Below, in pieces: positions 34,546-44,141 of a stretch of DNA of 64,000 nt. Numbering within the stretch: position 1 is the first letter of the stretch; each line of letters starts with the position of its first letter. The stretch comes from Flagellimonas hymeniacidonis. GTDB lineage: Bacteria > Bacteroidota > Bacteroidia > Flavobacteriales > Flavobacteriaceae. The position numbers and the translations under genes are program-made. The notes under the pieces were generated by a model. The model did not search any database, was not told the origin of the DNA, and saw only the letters and a program-made list of their open reading frames with translations. Location of the stretch: the NCBI RefSeq assembly GCF_008040165.1, contig NZ_VRUR01000002.1, positions 1,426,001 to 1,490,000 on the forward strand, in the 5' to 3' direction.

Positions 34546-35012
34546 CGATCTTGGGTAAAAAGTTGGCAGTCTAACCAATATGGAGAGTGGTCACTCAAAA
34601 AGGACCTTTTATAAGATTGTTCATACTTCGTACGTCATTACTAACGTATTCTACCATTACTTACAACTAAAAGTTGACGTTTCAGTTAAACTGTTCGATT
34701 TAACCTAGGATAGGTTAATATATCTCATAACCTTTAACAATACAATCAAATTAGCACACCTTAAAAAGTGATAGGACTCCTATGTAAAATCAAATCACCA
34801 AAAACCATATTTTGATTGATAATACCATTACTGAAAATTTAACCATAGAATTGAGGGTTTGGAAATTTAAAAACTAAGCAAATAGAATCAAAAACGGATT
34901 AAAGACATCTCAAATTCAGGTTCAAGGCAGAACAACGAATTATTTGAAGATAATAACGAATTAATAAAGTAACATTTAACATCTTAACCCTAAAATTACT
35001 TTCTTTACATTC
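34546..35012. other. Gene-free spacer inside the EPS operon
   Basis: A 467-base AT-rich gap with no supported gene, no strong hairpin and no perfect TAnnTTTG match. It is the largest gap in the rightward run and may hold a secondary promoter or a decayed gene; I could identify neither. Confidence 0.45.
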
Positions 35013-36344
35013 ATGAAAAAACTCCGTCTCATTTTTATTACAGTTGCTGGTTTGTTTTTCTTTTCAGTGCTTTTGTCATCAAGTGTGCGAAATGTCTATT
35101 TATCTAATGACGGAGGGGCTTCTAGACTTGGTTTTCTTACTGCTCCCATAAAGTTTATGGCCGAAATTCCATCTAATTTCAAAAAACTTGTTTCTTCCCC
35201 AGAGTTTTTTGTGGCGAATTCGGAATCAAAAGACGGGTTTAACTATCTGAAAAAACTTTCTTCAAAAGAATACCCTAAATTGTTGATGTCATATAAAGAT
35301 GAACAATTTGGTCAAAAGTTCAACCTACTAGATATTAACAACGGAAATGTTATCAAGCAATGGAGCCCAGATAATCAAATGTTGTATTTGAAAGCGTACA
35401 ACGAAAAAAATCCTGAAAAGCCCGCCAAGGACAGTGATCTTTATTTTATGCACGCTTATATGGACAAGGACAGTTCCTTGCTGTTCACTGCTCAACTTAC
35501 AAGCCTTCTGGCCAAAATTGATAAAAATAGTGAATTACTATGGTTGAAAAACGATCAGGTGTATCATCATACTATAGAGGGTGACTCGGATAATAATATT
35601 TATGTATGCACAAGGCCTTTCCTATCCCAACAATATGACTTTCTTCCAGGTGACCACGATACTTATAAGACTACCTTAATGGATGATCATATCACTGTGT
35701 TAAAGAAAGATACCGGAGAGGAAACTTTTAGTAAATCTGTCATACAAATTTTAGTTGATAATGGATATCTAGATTTAATTCTTTACAAAGGTCAGACAAT
35801 AAGTGACCCTATACACCTAAACGATATTCAACCTGCTCCATACGATTCGGAATACTGGAAAAAAGGGGATTTGTTAATTTCTTGTAGAAATATTAGCACC
35901 GTCTTTTTGTATAGACCAGAGACTGACAAAATTATTTGGCTAAAACATGGACCTTGGTATAATCAACATGATGCTGATTTTTATGGTAAGGATAGTATTG
36001 TGGTATTTGGTAATGACGTAATACGTGAAGAAAGTAGAGTGGATTCTAGAATCACAACATCAAATCTTTCCTTTTCAAAAGCTAGGCCACATAATCAGGC
36101 CTATTTTTATTCCTTTGGTAAGGATTCAGTTTCAACACCCTATACTAAACTTTTTGAAAGTGAAAATATAAGAACAATAACATCTGGCAGGTGCGATATA
36201 CTGCCCAATGGTGATATCTTTATAGAAGAAACCAATAACGGTAGGATTGTTATTGGAGATTCTATCTCTAAAAAAATTGAATACGTAAAAAGGCTTGATA
36301 AAGACCATATCTCTAGTCTTTTTTGGAGTCGCATTATTAATTAA
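35013..36344 (+). CDS. Arylsulfotransferase-like (ASST) beta-propeller protein
   Basis: The 443-residue protein starts with a signal or anchor helix (about residues 5-25). Its body shows propeller repeats like those of arylsulfotransferase family proteins: KNDQVYHHTIEGDSDNNIYV, DPIHLNDIQPAP with GDLLISCRN, HDADFYGKDSIVVFGND, and SGRCDILPNGDIFIEETNNG. ASST enzymes transfer sulfate between phenolic compounds in the periplasm through a phosphohistidine-like sulfo-His intermediate, without PAPS. The catalytic His cannot be fixed by eye. Two small membrane proteins and a PAPS-type sulfotransferase follow closely, forming an apparent module within the EPS operon. Confidence 0.68.
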   Translation: MKKLRLIFITVAGLFFFSVLLSSSVRNVYLSNDGGASRLGFLTAPIKFMAEIPSNFKKLVSSPEFFVANSESKDGFNYLKKLSSKEYPKLLMSYKDEQFGQKFNLLDINNGNVIKQWSPDNQMLYLKAYNEKNPEKPAKDSDLYFMHAYMDKDSSLLFTAQLTSLLAKIDKNSELLWLKNDQVYHHTIEGDSDNNIYVCTRPFLSQQYDFLPGDHDTYKTTLMDDHITVLKKDTGEETFSKSVIQILVDNGYLDLILYKGQTISDPIHLNDIQPAPYDSEYWKKGDLLISCRNISTVFLYRPETDKIIWLKHGPWYNQHDADFYGKDSIVVFGNDVIREESRVDSRITTSNLSFSKARPHNQAYFYSFGKDSVSTPYTKLFESENIRTITSGRCDILPNGDIFIEETNNGRIVIGDSISKKIEYVKRLDKDHISSLFWSRIIN

Positions 36345-36357
36345 AAACAAAATAATT

Positions 36358-36510
36358 ATGTTTCTGTATCTAGGACCTGGACTTGGTGGAGGTGTTTTGG
36401 CGGTAATTACCGGTATTTTTTTAACCTTTTTGGCTTTTTTGACGGCGGTTTTTTGGATTCCATTAAAACGCTTTTTTGGCTTTATGAAGAGTAAATTTAA
36501 CAAGGAGTAG
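36358..36510 (+). CDS. Small glycine-rich membrane protein
   Basis: A 50-residue protein starting FLYLGPGLGGGVLAVITGIF after Met and ending in a basic KRFFGFMKSKFNKE. It has one long hydrophobic helix. A longer frame in the same phase runs back into the preceding gene; the internal ATG after AATT fits the intergenic layout better. Similar short YLGPGLGGG proteins are known to me from polysaccharide loci next to ASST- or phosphatase-like genes, but no function is established. The position suggests a role with the ASST-like protein. Confidence 0.6.
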   Translation: MFLYLGPGLGGGVLAVITGIFLTFLAFLTAVFWIPLKRFFGFMKSKFNKE

Positions 36511-36511
36511 T

Positions 36512-36901
36512 TTGGTAATAGCAATTATCGTTTTAGCTGCAATGACCATTTTGTCTTGCATCCTTTTTGAATATTCAAAACTTCCAAATACAATTAAGGT
36601 TCTGGTTGCTTCGTACAAGCAACAATTTCAAATAATGTCTAGTAAAGAGCTATCTGATGAGGATAAACAGAAAATGCTTCTGCAACAAATATCCAAGCAG
36701 TTGGTGCTAATTGGAAAACTCATTTTGGGTATTTTACTTTTCATTTTACCTTTTCTCACCCTTTTTGTAACGGAAAAGCTTGATGCTTCACTTAATCCAA
36801 ATATTTTGCTGGACTGGTGGGGACTTTTGACTCCAATTGTTGTAGTCGTTCTTTATGTAATTTTCAAAAAAAATTATGGCAGGTTATTCGGCAACCGATA
36901 A
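36512..36901 (+). CDS. Membrane protein of unknown function, TTG start
   Basis: A 129-residue protein with helices at about residues 1-18, 70-90 and 103-120, and a charged middle section (SSKELSDEDKQKMLLQQISK). The frame opens at a TTG one base after the previous stop, preceded by AAGGAG, which favours coupled translation. An ATG ten codons in is the alternative start. Its 3' end overlaps the sulfotransferase start by 26 bases. I do not recognise the family. Its tight linkage to the ASST-like and sulfotransferase genes is the only functional clue. Confidence 0.6.
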   Translation: MVIAIIVLAAMTILSCILFEYSKLPNTIKVLVASYKQQFQIMSSKELSDEDKQKMLLQQISKQLVLIGKLILGILLFILPFLTLFVTEKLDASLNPNILLDWWGLLTPIVVVVLYVIFKKNYGRLFGNR

Positions 36902-37901
36902 ATTCATTCACAAATTATATTTATCTAGTTATGGCATTTCCAAGTCAACAATGGAAATGGACGAAATGATTTATGGACAAAAGGCAAAACAACTGCCTAT
37001 TGACCAAATAGTGTTTGTAACGGGCTTGGCACGATCGGGCACTACAGCTGTTATGAACAAGATTTTTCAACGTGGTGAACATGCTTCGTTACAATATGCC
37101 AATATGCCTTTCCTTTTAAGTCCAAATCTTTGGAATCGTAAATCTACCATTGCTGCACATGAAAGGGCACATAAGGATGGTATAATAATAGACGGAAACT
37201 CTCCGGAAGAATTCGATGAATATTTCTGGAAGGCATTCTTAAAAGATAGCTTTATAAAGGACAACGGACTCGAAACTCATCGAGTAAATGATGAGGTCTT
37301 TAAAAAATACTTAGAATATATCTCATTGATTTGTTTGGCTAAGGGGAAAAACAAATACATATCTAAAAACAATAATAATGTTCTTCGATTACTAGAGCTT
37401 CAAAAGATAGAAAATCAAAAAACCTTCATATTGTTTAGAGACCCCCTCTCCCACGCTTCATCATTGATGAAGCTTCATAAAAGTTTTTCCAAAAATCAAA
37501 TGGAAGATCCTTTTTCCCTAAAATACTTCAATTATCTTGGGCATCATGAATTTGGCTTAAACCATAAACCATTTTTATTAACAAAAAAATTTGAAGAAAA
37601 TCGACAGGAATTTAACATTGAAACAATTGATTATTGGTTGTCCATTTGGTTAAACTACTATCAGTATATTATGAGTATTCCTTTAAAAAATAGTTGGTTT
37701 ATTTGTTTTGAAGACCTAATTACCGAACCAGATATAGTTTATGAACACATCAGAAGTCAGATTGGTTTCGAGACCGCTTTAAAATCAAGCAAAAGACATA
37801 AACCGTCCACCTACGAAAAACCCAATTACAATAAACAACTGTTGGAAGAATGTCAAGAAATTTACGTTCAGCTTTCACATCAAAGATTATATCAAATCTG
37901 A
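36876..37901 (+). CDS. PAPS-dependent sulfotransferase
   Basis: The 341-residue cytoplasmic enzyme has the 5'-phosphosulfate-binding loop FVTGLARSGTTAVMNKIF (residues 47-64) and the 3'-phosphate motif ILFRDPLSHASSLM (R188, S195). These are the two hallmarks of PAPS-using sulfotransferases. It would move sulfate from PAPS to a sugar hydroxyl or amino group, most likely on a lipid-linked repeat unit or nucleotide sugar of this locus. PAPS synthesis genes are not in the window. A strong hairpin directly follows. Confidence 0.82.
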   Translation: MAGYSATDKFIHKLYLSSYGISKSTMEMDEMIYGQKAKQLPIDQIVFVTGLARSGTTAVMNKIFQRGEHASLQYANMPFLLSPNLWNRKSTIAAHERAHKDGIIIDGNSPEEFDEYFWKAFLKDSFIKDNGLETHRVNDEVFKKYLEYISLICLAKGKNKYISKNNNNVLRLLELQKIENQKTFILFRDPLSHASSLMKLHKSFSKNQMEDPFSLKYFNYLGHHEFGLNHKPFLLTKKFEENRQEFNIETIDYWLSIWLNYYQYIMSIPLKNSWFICFEDLITEPDIVYEHIRSQIGFETALKSSKRHKPSTYEKPNYNKQLLEECQEIYVQLSHQRLYQI

Positions 37902-37909
37902 TATTTTCA

Positions 37910-37947
37910 AAAGGACCATTTGGATTGAGCAATCAAAATGGTCCTTT
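37910..37947 (+). terminator. Terminator-like hairpin after the sulfotransferase gene
   Basis: Two 18-base arms (37910-37927 and 37930-37947) pair with a single mismatch across a two-base gap. The right arm is followed by a moderately T-rich stretch. It may split the EPS run into two transcripts, with the next promoter near 38002-38009 (CATCTTTG, one base off consensus). Confidence 0.6.
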
Positions 37948-38034
37948 GTCGTTTATTCTTTCCTTTTAAATAAATTATTCCATTTTAAGTATTACTTTTT
38001 TCATCTTTGCATTTGATAAATTAACAGATTAAAT

Positions 38035-39033
38035 ATGAACTTAAAGCTCCTTGGATTGGACTCCAAGACACATATATTAGTAACTGGTGGAGCTGGTTTC
38101 ATAGGTTCTAATTTGTGCGAGGCACTAATAAAAAATGGAAACAAAGTTACATGTCTAGATAACTTTGCGACAGGCCACAAAAAGAACATTGAGCATTTAC
38201 GCTCTAATGTAAATTTCACCTTGATAGAGGGTGATATTAGAAATTTGGATGATTGTGAAAAAGCATGCAAGAATATAAATTTTGTTTTACATCAAGCAGC
38301 ATTAGGGTCTGTCCCAAGATCCATTAATGATCCTATTACAAGCAACGAAGTAAATGTTTCGGGGTTTTTAAACATGCTCGTGGCGGCCCGAGATGCTAAT
38401 GTAAAACGGTTTGTATATGCCGCTAGTTCGTCAACTTATGGTGATTCAAAAAGTATGCCCAAGGTTGAAGATGCTATCGGCAAACCTTTATCTCCTTATG
38501 CCATAACTAAATATGTAAACGAACTATATGCCGATATTTTTGGCAAAACATATGGTTTGGAAACTATAGGCTTACGCTATTTTAATGTTTTTGGTAGAAA
38601 ACAAGATCCAAACGGAGCCTATGCAGCCGTAATACCAAAGTTTGTAGCACAATTGATTCAGCACAAATCTCCAATAATAAATGGAGATGGTTCTTTTTCA
38701 AGGGATTTCACATATATAGACAATGTTATTGAGATGAATATAAGGTCTATAGTAACTGAAAATAAAAATGCCATAAATACTGTATATAATACCGCTTTTG
38801 GTGAACGAACCAATTTAAATGAATTAGTAACACTGCTAAAGGAATATTTAAGTAATTTCGACCCCGAAATAAATGATGTCGAAATAAAATATGGCCCAGC
38901 TCGTATCGGGGATGTGCCCCATTCTCTTGCTTCTATAGAAAAAGCAGAAAAACAATTAGGATATAACCCCCAACATGATATAAAAAAGGGTCTAAAAGAG
39001 GCCGTTAATTGGTATTGGGAAAATTTAAAATAA
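38035..39033 (+). CDS. wbpP: UDP-N-acetylglucosamine 4-epimerase (WbpP-like)
   Basis: A 332-residue extended SDR enzyme with VTGGAGFIGSNLCEAL, the WbpP-type segment QAALGSVPRSINDP, the catalytic SSSTYGDS and YAITKYVNE motifs, and GLRYFNVFGRKQDPNGAYAA. This set is typical of group III epimerases, which prefer UDP-GlcNAc/UDP-GalNAc over UDP-Glc/UDP-Gal. It would supply UDP-GalNAc, the substrate for the WbpO-like dehydrogenase two genes downstream. Only 11 bases separate it from the next gene. Confidence 0.85.
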   Translation: MNLKLLGLDSKTHILVTGGAGFIGSNLCEALIKNGNKVTCLDNFATGHKKNIEHLRSNVNFTLIEGDIRNLDDCEKACKNINFVLHQAALGSVPRSINDPITSNEVNVSGFLNMLVAARDANVKRFVYAASSSTYGDSKSMPKVEDAIGKPLSPYAITKYVNELYADIFGKTYGLETIGLRYFNVFGRKQDPNGAYAAVIPKFVAQLIQHKSPIINGDGSFSRDFTYIDNVIEMNIRSIVTENKNAINTVYNTAFGERTNLNELVTLLKEYLSNFDPEINDVEIKYGPARIGDVPHSLASIEKAEKQLGYNPQHDIKKGLKEAVNWYWENLK

Positions 39034-39044
39034 GATAAAACAAA

Positions 39045-40373
39045 ATGAATTTAACTGTTATTGGAACCGGTTACGTAGGTTTAGTAAGCGGCTCTTGTTT
39101 TTCGGAAATGGGGAACACTGTTACCTGCATTGATATTGATTCTAAAAAGATAGAAAACCTTAAAAAAGGTATCATTCCAATATATGAGCCTGGATTGGAG
39201 GCCATGGTCAACCGTAATGTTCAAAACAAAACATTGCATTTTAGCACAAGCCTAAAAGATAATCTGCACAATGTAGATATCGCATTTATTGCCGTTGGAA
39301 CCCCAATGGGAGAAGATGGTTCTGCAGATTTAAAATATGTACTGCAAGTGGCCAAACAAATAGGAGAAAATATGTCAACTCCGATAATAATCGTGGATAA
39401 ATCAACTGTTCCTGTTGGTACAGCTGACAAAGTAAGAGCGGCCATCTCCAAAGAACTCGCAAAAAGAGACAAAAAAATTGAGTTTCATGTGGTGTCCAAT
39501 CCTGAATTTTTAAAGGAGGGGGATGCCATAAATGATTTTATGAAACCTGATCGAGTTGTTGTTGGGTCAGATGATAAGGGCGCAACAGAAAAAATGAGAG
39601 CACTTTATGCTCCTTTTTTTAGAAGTAGTACGGATAGATTGATTACCATGGACGTACGTTCTGCAGAGATGACCAAGTATGTGGCAAATGCCATGTTGGC
39701 AACCAAAATTTCTTTTATGAATGAAATTGCCAACATTTGTGAATTAGTAGATGCAGACGTAAATAAAGTTAGAATTGGAATTGGGTCTGACAGCAGAATA
39801 GGTTATAGTTTTATATATCCAGGAAGTGGCTATGGTGGGTCCTGTTTTCCAAAAGATGTAAAAGCTTTGAAGAAAACTGCCGCCGAAAATGGCTACACAG
39901 CAAATCTTATAAAGGCTGTGGAAGATGTAAATGACAAACAAAAGTTGGTCATAGCCAAGAAAGTGATTTCTAGATTTGGTGAGGATTTAACTGGGAAAAC
40001 ATTTGCAATCTGGGGGCTTTCATTTAAACCAGAAACCGATGATATGAGAGAAGCCCCTTCATTATATGTAATAAATGAACTTACCAAAAGAGGAGGCAAA
40101 ATACAAGCTTATGATCCAAAGGCTAGAGAAGAAGCGGAGCATTTCTATTTGAAAGGAAATGAGAATGTAGCTTATTTCAATTCAAAATACGAAACTCTGC
40201 AAAATGCAGATGCTATGATTCTATTAACCGAATGGAAAGAATTTAGATCTCCAGATTTTGAGGAGTTGAAAAAACAATTAAAACAACCTATAATTTTTGA
40301 TGGACGTAATCAGTATAATCATTCAACCCTAATAAAAAATAATTTTGAATATTTTCAAATAGGGAAAAAATAA
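39045..40373 (+). CDS. ugd: UDP-glucose 6-dehydrogenase
   Basis: The 442-residue enzyme has the N-terminal NAD motif [19 protein letters not shown], the [16 protein letters not shown] [14 protein letters not shown], and the catalytic cysteine in [16 protein letters not shown]. The FPKD context is typical of UDP-glucose dehydrogenases rather than UDP-HexNAc dehydrogenases. It oxidises UDP-glucose to UDP-glucuronate with two NAD+. The product can enter the polymer directly or be epimerised to UDP-GalA by the enzyme encoded at the start of the operon. Confidence 0.9.
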   Translation: MNLTVIGTGYVGLVSGSCFSEMGNTVTCIDIDSKKIENLKKGIIPIYEPGLEAMVNRNVQNKTLHFSTSLKDNLHNVDIAFIAVGTPMGEDGSADLKYVLQVAKQIGENMSTPIIIVDKSTVPVGTADKVRAAISKELAKRDKKIEFHVVSNPEFLKEGDAINDFMKPDRVVVGSDDKGATEKMRALYAPFFRSSTDRLITMDVRSAEMTKYVANAMLATKISFMNEIANICELVDADVNKVRIGIGSDSRIGYSFIYPGSGYGGSCFPKDVKALKKTAAENGYTANLIKAVEDVNDKQKLVIAKKVISRFGEDLTGKTFAIWGLSFKPETDDMREAPSLYVINELTKRGGKIQAYDPKAREEAEHFYLKGNENVAYFNSKYETLQNADAMILLTEWKEFRSPDFEELKKQLKQPIIFDGRNQYNHSTLIKNNFEYFQIGKK

Positions 40374-40377
40374 AACA

Positions 40378-41661
40378 ATGAATACTTCCAAAATTGCCAT
40401 TATCGGTTTAGGTTATGTAGGCTTACCTCTTGCGCGCTTGTTTGCTACAAAGTACCCAGTTATAGGTTTTGACATAAATGAAGAACGCATAAAAGAACTA
40501 CAGGCCGGAACAGATAGTACTTTAGAAGTAAGCAATGACGTTTTACATGCCGTTTTAAAAGATAATGCCGAAATCGATCAAGGCCTTTTTTGTACCAATA
40601 ACTTAGATGCTATAAGAGATTGCAACTATTATATTGTAACAGTTCCTACCCCAATCGACAAAAACAATAGACCAGATTTGACACCTCTTTATAAATCTAG
40701 TAAGACTGTTGGAAAGGTGTTGAAAAAAGGCGATATCGTGATTTATGAATCTACGGTATACCCTGGCGCTACAGAAGACGAATGTATTCCTGTATTGGAG
40801 AAGGTAAGTGGTTTAAAATTCAATGAAGATTTCTTTGCAGGATATTCGCCAGAACGTATTAACCCCGGAGATAAACTGCATACCGTAGATAAAATATTAA
40901 AGGTAACAGCAGGTTCTACCATAGAAATTGGCAAAAAGGTGGATGCTTTGTACGCTAGCATAATTACAGCTGGCACTCATCTTGCCCCCACTATTAAAGT
41001 TGCTGAAGCCGCAAAAGTTATTGAAAACTCGCAACGAGACATCAATATTGCCTTTGTCAATGAACTTGCCAAAATATTCAATCTTTTGGATATTGATACC
41101 CACTCAGTATTGGAGGCGGCCGGAACAAAATGGAATTTTTTGCCCTTTAAACCAGGATTGGTTGGGGGGCATTGCATAGGTGTTGACCCTTATTACCTGG
41201 CCCAAAAGGCACAGGAAGCTGGGTATCATCCCGAAATTATATTGGCGGGTAGGCGGGTTAATGATGGAATGGGACAATACGTTGCTACGGAAATCATAAA
41301 ACTTATGGTAGATAAAGATATCCGGATAAAGAATGCAAAAGTCCTTGCGCTTGGAATCACATTTAAAGAGAACTGTCCTGATGTTCGAAACACCAAGGCA
41401 GTTGATGTGATTAATGAGTTAAAAGGGTACGGTGCCGATGTTATTGTCTATGACCCGTGGGCCAATCCAGCAGAAGTTCAACATGAATACAACCTCAAAA
41501 CCATTCAAGAATTACCCAATGATGACATGTACGATGTTGTTGTTTTGACAGTTTCACATAAAGAGTTTTTGGATTTGGATATTAAGAAACTGTTGAACCC
41601 AAATGGAGTTGTATATGATGTTAAAGGCGTATTGAAAGGTGATATAGGTGGGAGATTATAA
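40378..41661 (+). CDS. wbpO: UDP-HexNAc 6-dehydrogenase (WbpO/TviB-like)
   Basis: A 427-residue nucleotide-sugar dehydrogenase. It has [20 protein letters not shown] at the start, [17 protein letters not shown], and the catalytic cysteine in [15 protein letters not shown]. The [10 protein letters not shown] motif and the DKNNRPDL loop mark the WbpO/TviB/WbpA group acting on N-acetylated sugars. The WbpP-like epimerase in the same gene set favours UDP-GalNAc to UDP-GalNAcA. With two AsnB-like proteins downstream, the acid may be converted to an amide, as in Pseudomonas and Francisella O-antigens. Confidence 0.86.
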   Translation: MNTSKIAIIGLGYVGLPLARLFATKYPVIGFDINEERIKELQAGTDSTLEVSNDVLHAVLKDNAEIDQGLFCTNNLDAIRDCNYYIVTVPTPIDKNNRPDLTPLYKSSKTVGKVLKKGDIVIYESTVYPGATEDECIPVLEKVSGLKFNEDFFAGYSPERINPGDKLHTVDKILKVTAGSTIEIGKKVDALYASIITAGTHLAPTIKVAEAAKVIENSQRDINIAFVNELAKIFNLLDIDTHSVLEAAGTKWNFLPFKPGLVGGHCIGVDPYYLAQKAQEAGYHPEIILAGRRVNDGMGQYVATEIIKLMVDKDIRIKNAKVLALGITFKENCPDVRNTKAVDVINELKGYGADVIVYDPWANPAEVQHEYNLKTIQELPNDDMYDVVVLTVSHKEFLDLDIKKLLNPNGVVYDVKGVLKGDIGGRL

Positions 41662-41702
41662 ATTATTAAGTTTTCAAAGGAAATTTCACTATAACTAGGT
41701 AA

Positions 41703-43145
41703 ATGCTTTTTAACTCAGCCGATTTTGCCATTTTTCTTCCAATAACATTCTTTTTTTATTGGTATGTTACCCATAAGAATGTTGCCATCCAAAATGTGTT
41801 TTTGGTTGTTGCCAGTTATCTTTTTTACGGTTGGTGGGATCCACGGTTTTTAACACTTATCATCTTCAGTAGTTTTGTTGATTATTCAATCGGTTTAAAC
41901 CTTTCCAAATCCGGTAACCCTAAAGTGCGAAAGGCTCTTTTGTTCACAAGTTTGTTAGTAAACCTAGGATTGTTGGGGTTTTTCAAATACTACAATTTTT
42001 TTGTGGACAGTTTTGTAGATGCTTTTAGCTTTTTTGGAAGGGAAATTGGTGCTCAAAGTCTGAACATTATTTTACCTGTTGGCATAAGTTTTTATACTTT
42101 CCAAACCTTAAGTTATACGATAGATGTGTACAAGGGTAAATTAAAACCTACAAATAATTTGATTGCCTTTTTTGCCTTTGTCAGTTTTTTTCCCCAGTTG
42201 GTTGCCGGGCCCATTGAGAGAGCAACGAACCTATTGCCTCAGTTCTTTAACAAGAGAACTTTTAGTTATACTAATGCAGTAGATGGAATGCGCCAAATAT
42301 TATGGGGGCTTTTCAAAAAAGTAGTGATTGCCGATAATTGTGCCAAATTTGTCAATATAATTTTTGAAAATTATCCCGAACAATCTGGAAGCACATTAAT
42401 TCTAGGTGCTTTTTTCTTTGCTTTTCAAATTTATGGTGACTTTTCAGGGTACTCAGATATTGCCATTGGGGTCTCCAGATTATTTGGTTTTAGTTTGATG
42501 CAAAATTTTGCCTTCCCGTATTTCTCTAGGGACATTGCAGAATTTTGGAGGAGATGGCATATTTCGCTCTCTTCTTGGTTTAGAGATTATTTATACATTC
42601 CCATTGGAGGGAGTAAAGGAGGAAAACTTAATAAAGTAAGAAATGTTTTTATAATCTTTATTGTCAGTGGTTTTTGGCATGGAGCTAATTGGACTTTTAT
42701 TATTTGGGGGTTTTTAAACGCTCTCTATTTCATTCCTATAATGCTTCTCAATAAGAATAGGATAAATACGGACTCGGTGGCAGAAGGAAAACTATTTCCC
42801 TCCTTAAAGGAACTATTCCAGATGCTATTCACCTTCCTTCTCACCCTGCTTGCATGGATCTTTTTTAGAGCACCGAGCGTGACGGACGCGATTAGGTATA
42901 TTGAAAATATTTTTTCCGATTCATTTTTTTCAATTCCATCTGCCCTAAACGAGTGGTTACTTACAATAGCGCTTATAATTTTTATGGTGTTTGTAGAGTG
43001 GATTCAAAGAAGCAAGAAGCACGCCTTGGAATTGGAACATAATCAATTAAAGAAACCTCTACGCTGGGCATTCTATCTGGCGGTAACTTTTTCCCTCTTT
43101 TGGTTTGGAGGAGCACAACAAGATTTTATTTACTTTCAGTTCTAA
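41703..43145 (+). CDS. MBOAT-family O-acyltransferase (AlgI-like)
   Basis: A 480-residue polytopic membrane protein. It shows the AlgI-type signature EFWRRWHISLSSWFRDYLYI and IPIGGSKGG, and the catalytic histidine in SGFWHGANWTF. AlgI-like proteins carry acetyl groups across the inner membrane for O-acetylation of exported polysaccharides such as alginate. The SGNH-type protein that follows is the expected transfer partner. A second MBOAT/SGNH pair lies at the right edge of the window. Confidence 0.93.
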   Translation: MLFNSADFAIFLPITFFFYWYVTHKNVAIQNVFLVVASYLFYGWWDPRFLTLIIFSSFVDYSIGLNLSKSGNPKVRKALLFTSLLVNLGLLGFFKYYNFFVDSFVDAFSFFGREIGAQSLNIILPVGISFYTFQTLSYTIDVYKGKLKPTNNLIAFFAFVSFFPQLVAGPIERATNLLPQFFNKRTFSYTNAVDGMRQILWGLFKKVVIADNCAKFVNIIFENYPEQSGSTLILGAFFFAFQIYGDFSGYSDIAIGVSRLFGFSLMQNFAFPYFSRDIAEFWRRWHISLSSWFRDYLYIPIGGSKGGKLNKVRNVFIIFIVSGFWHGANWTFIIWGFLNALYFIPIMLLNKNRINTDSVAEGKLFPSLKELFQMLFTFLLTLLAWIFFRAPSVTDAIRYIENIFSDSFFSIPSALNEWLLTIALIIFMVFVEWIQRSKKHALELEHNQLKKPLRWAFYLAVTFSLFWFGGAQQDFIYFQF

Positions 43146-43155
43146 TGTTTTTACC

Positions 43156-44073
43156 ATGGGAATTAAAAAATTCGTTATCACAAGTCTTAAATTTCTAATT
43201 GCAGTCATTTTGGTGTGCGTTTTATCATTTTTATTTAATTCCGCGTATGTCAATATTCGAGGCTACGAAATTGAACCCCACCAAAATATACTGATATTAG
43301 GTGATTCACATACGGAATATGCTGTCGATGACACCATTTTTACGAATAGTGTAAATCTTTCCCATAGTGCTGACTCCTATTTTTATTCTTACTTGAAAGT
43401 TAAAAGGATGAAGCAAGAAAATCCACAAATAGATACATTGCTTCTTGCTTTTTCAAATCATAATTTACTCTCCCAATATGATGAAAGGTGGCTATTAAAC
43501 CCTCTTCATATAAAAAGCAAATTTAGGATTTACACAGATTTGATGAGTTTTTCAGATTTCGGATTTTTCTTAAAATCAAAACCTATGCCTGTTTTACAGG
43601 GAATAATGGAGATGCCTAAATATTCTATAAAACTACTATTAAAAGGAGGAATAAAAGAGAGAGACTTAGGAAGTTTCAAACCTTCGGAAAGAAACAAACT
43701 CGCAGAGAACATTGAACGATTTAAGAAAGATAGTAACAAACGAACACTTAAATATTCAGAAATAGAGAAGAGCAATTTTTTTAATATCATCAACTTTTGT
43801 AAAAAGAATGACATCACAGTAATTTTGGTAAGTACCCCAATACACAAAGTTTATTTAAGCAACGAGGACAAAATGAAAGAGTTTGAATTACTTTATAGTT
43901 TTTACGATTCAAAACTAAATGGTGTAACTTTCTTGGATTATTCGTTTTATAACATACCCGATTCCTGTTATCAGGATATCAACCATTTAAATCGCAAAGG
44001 AGCTCAAAAATTCACTGAACAACTAATAAATGATATTAGATCTAACTCATATACATCTGCCATTGACAAATAA
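43156..44073 (+). CDS. Membrane-anchored SGNH-hydrolase-like acetyltransferase partner
   Basis: The ATG at 43156 opens a basic N-terminus and a membrane helix (about residues 7-29); a longer frame overlaps the MBOAT gene. The 305-residue protein has the SGNH motif ILGDSHTEYA (Ser51) and a C-terminal DINH with Asp274 and His277, completing a plausible Ser-Asp-His triad. Proteins of this layout beside AlgI-like MBOATs act as periplasmic O-acetyltransferases or esterases (AlgJ/AlgX analogues). A simple lipase role is less likely given the context. Confidence 0.75.
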   Translation: MGIKKFVITSLKFLIAVILVCVLSFLFNSAYVNIRGYEIEPHQNILILGDSHTEYAVDDTIFTNSVNLSHSADSYFYSYLKVKRMKQENPQIDTLLLAFSNHNLLSQYDERWLLNPLHIKSKFRIYTDLMSFSDFGFFLKSKPMPVLQGIMEMPKYSIKLLLKGGIKERDLGSFKPSERNKLAENIERFKKDSNKRTLKYSEIEKSNFFNIINFCKKNDITVILVSTPIHKVYLSNEDKMKEFELLYSFYDSKLNGVTFLDYSFYNIPDSCYQDINHLNRKGAQKFTEQLINDIRSNSYTSAIDK

Positions 44074-44141
44074 GGAAATTATTTTTTATTCCATTAACCC
44101 TATGAAATCTTTTTGAATTTACAATGCCAAACAATTCATAA

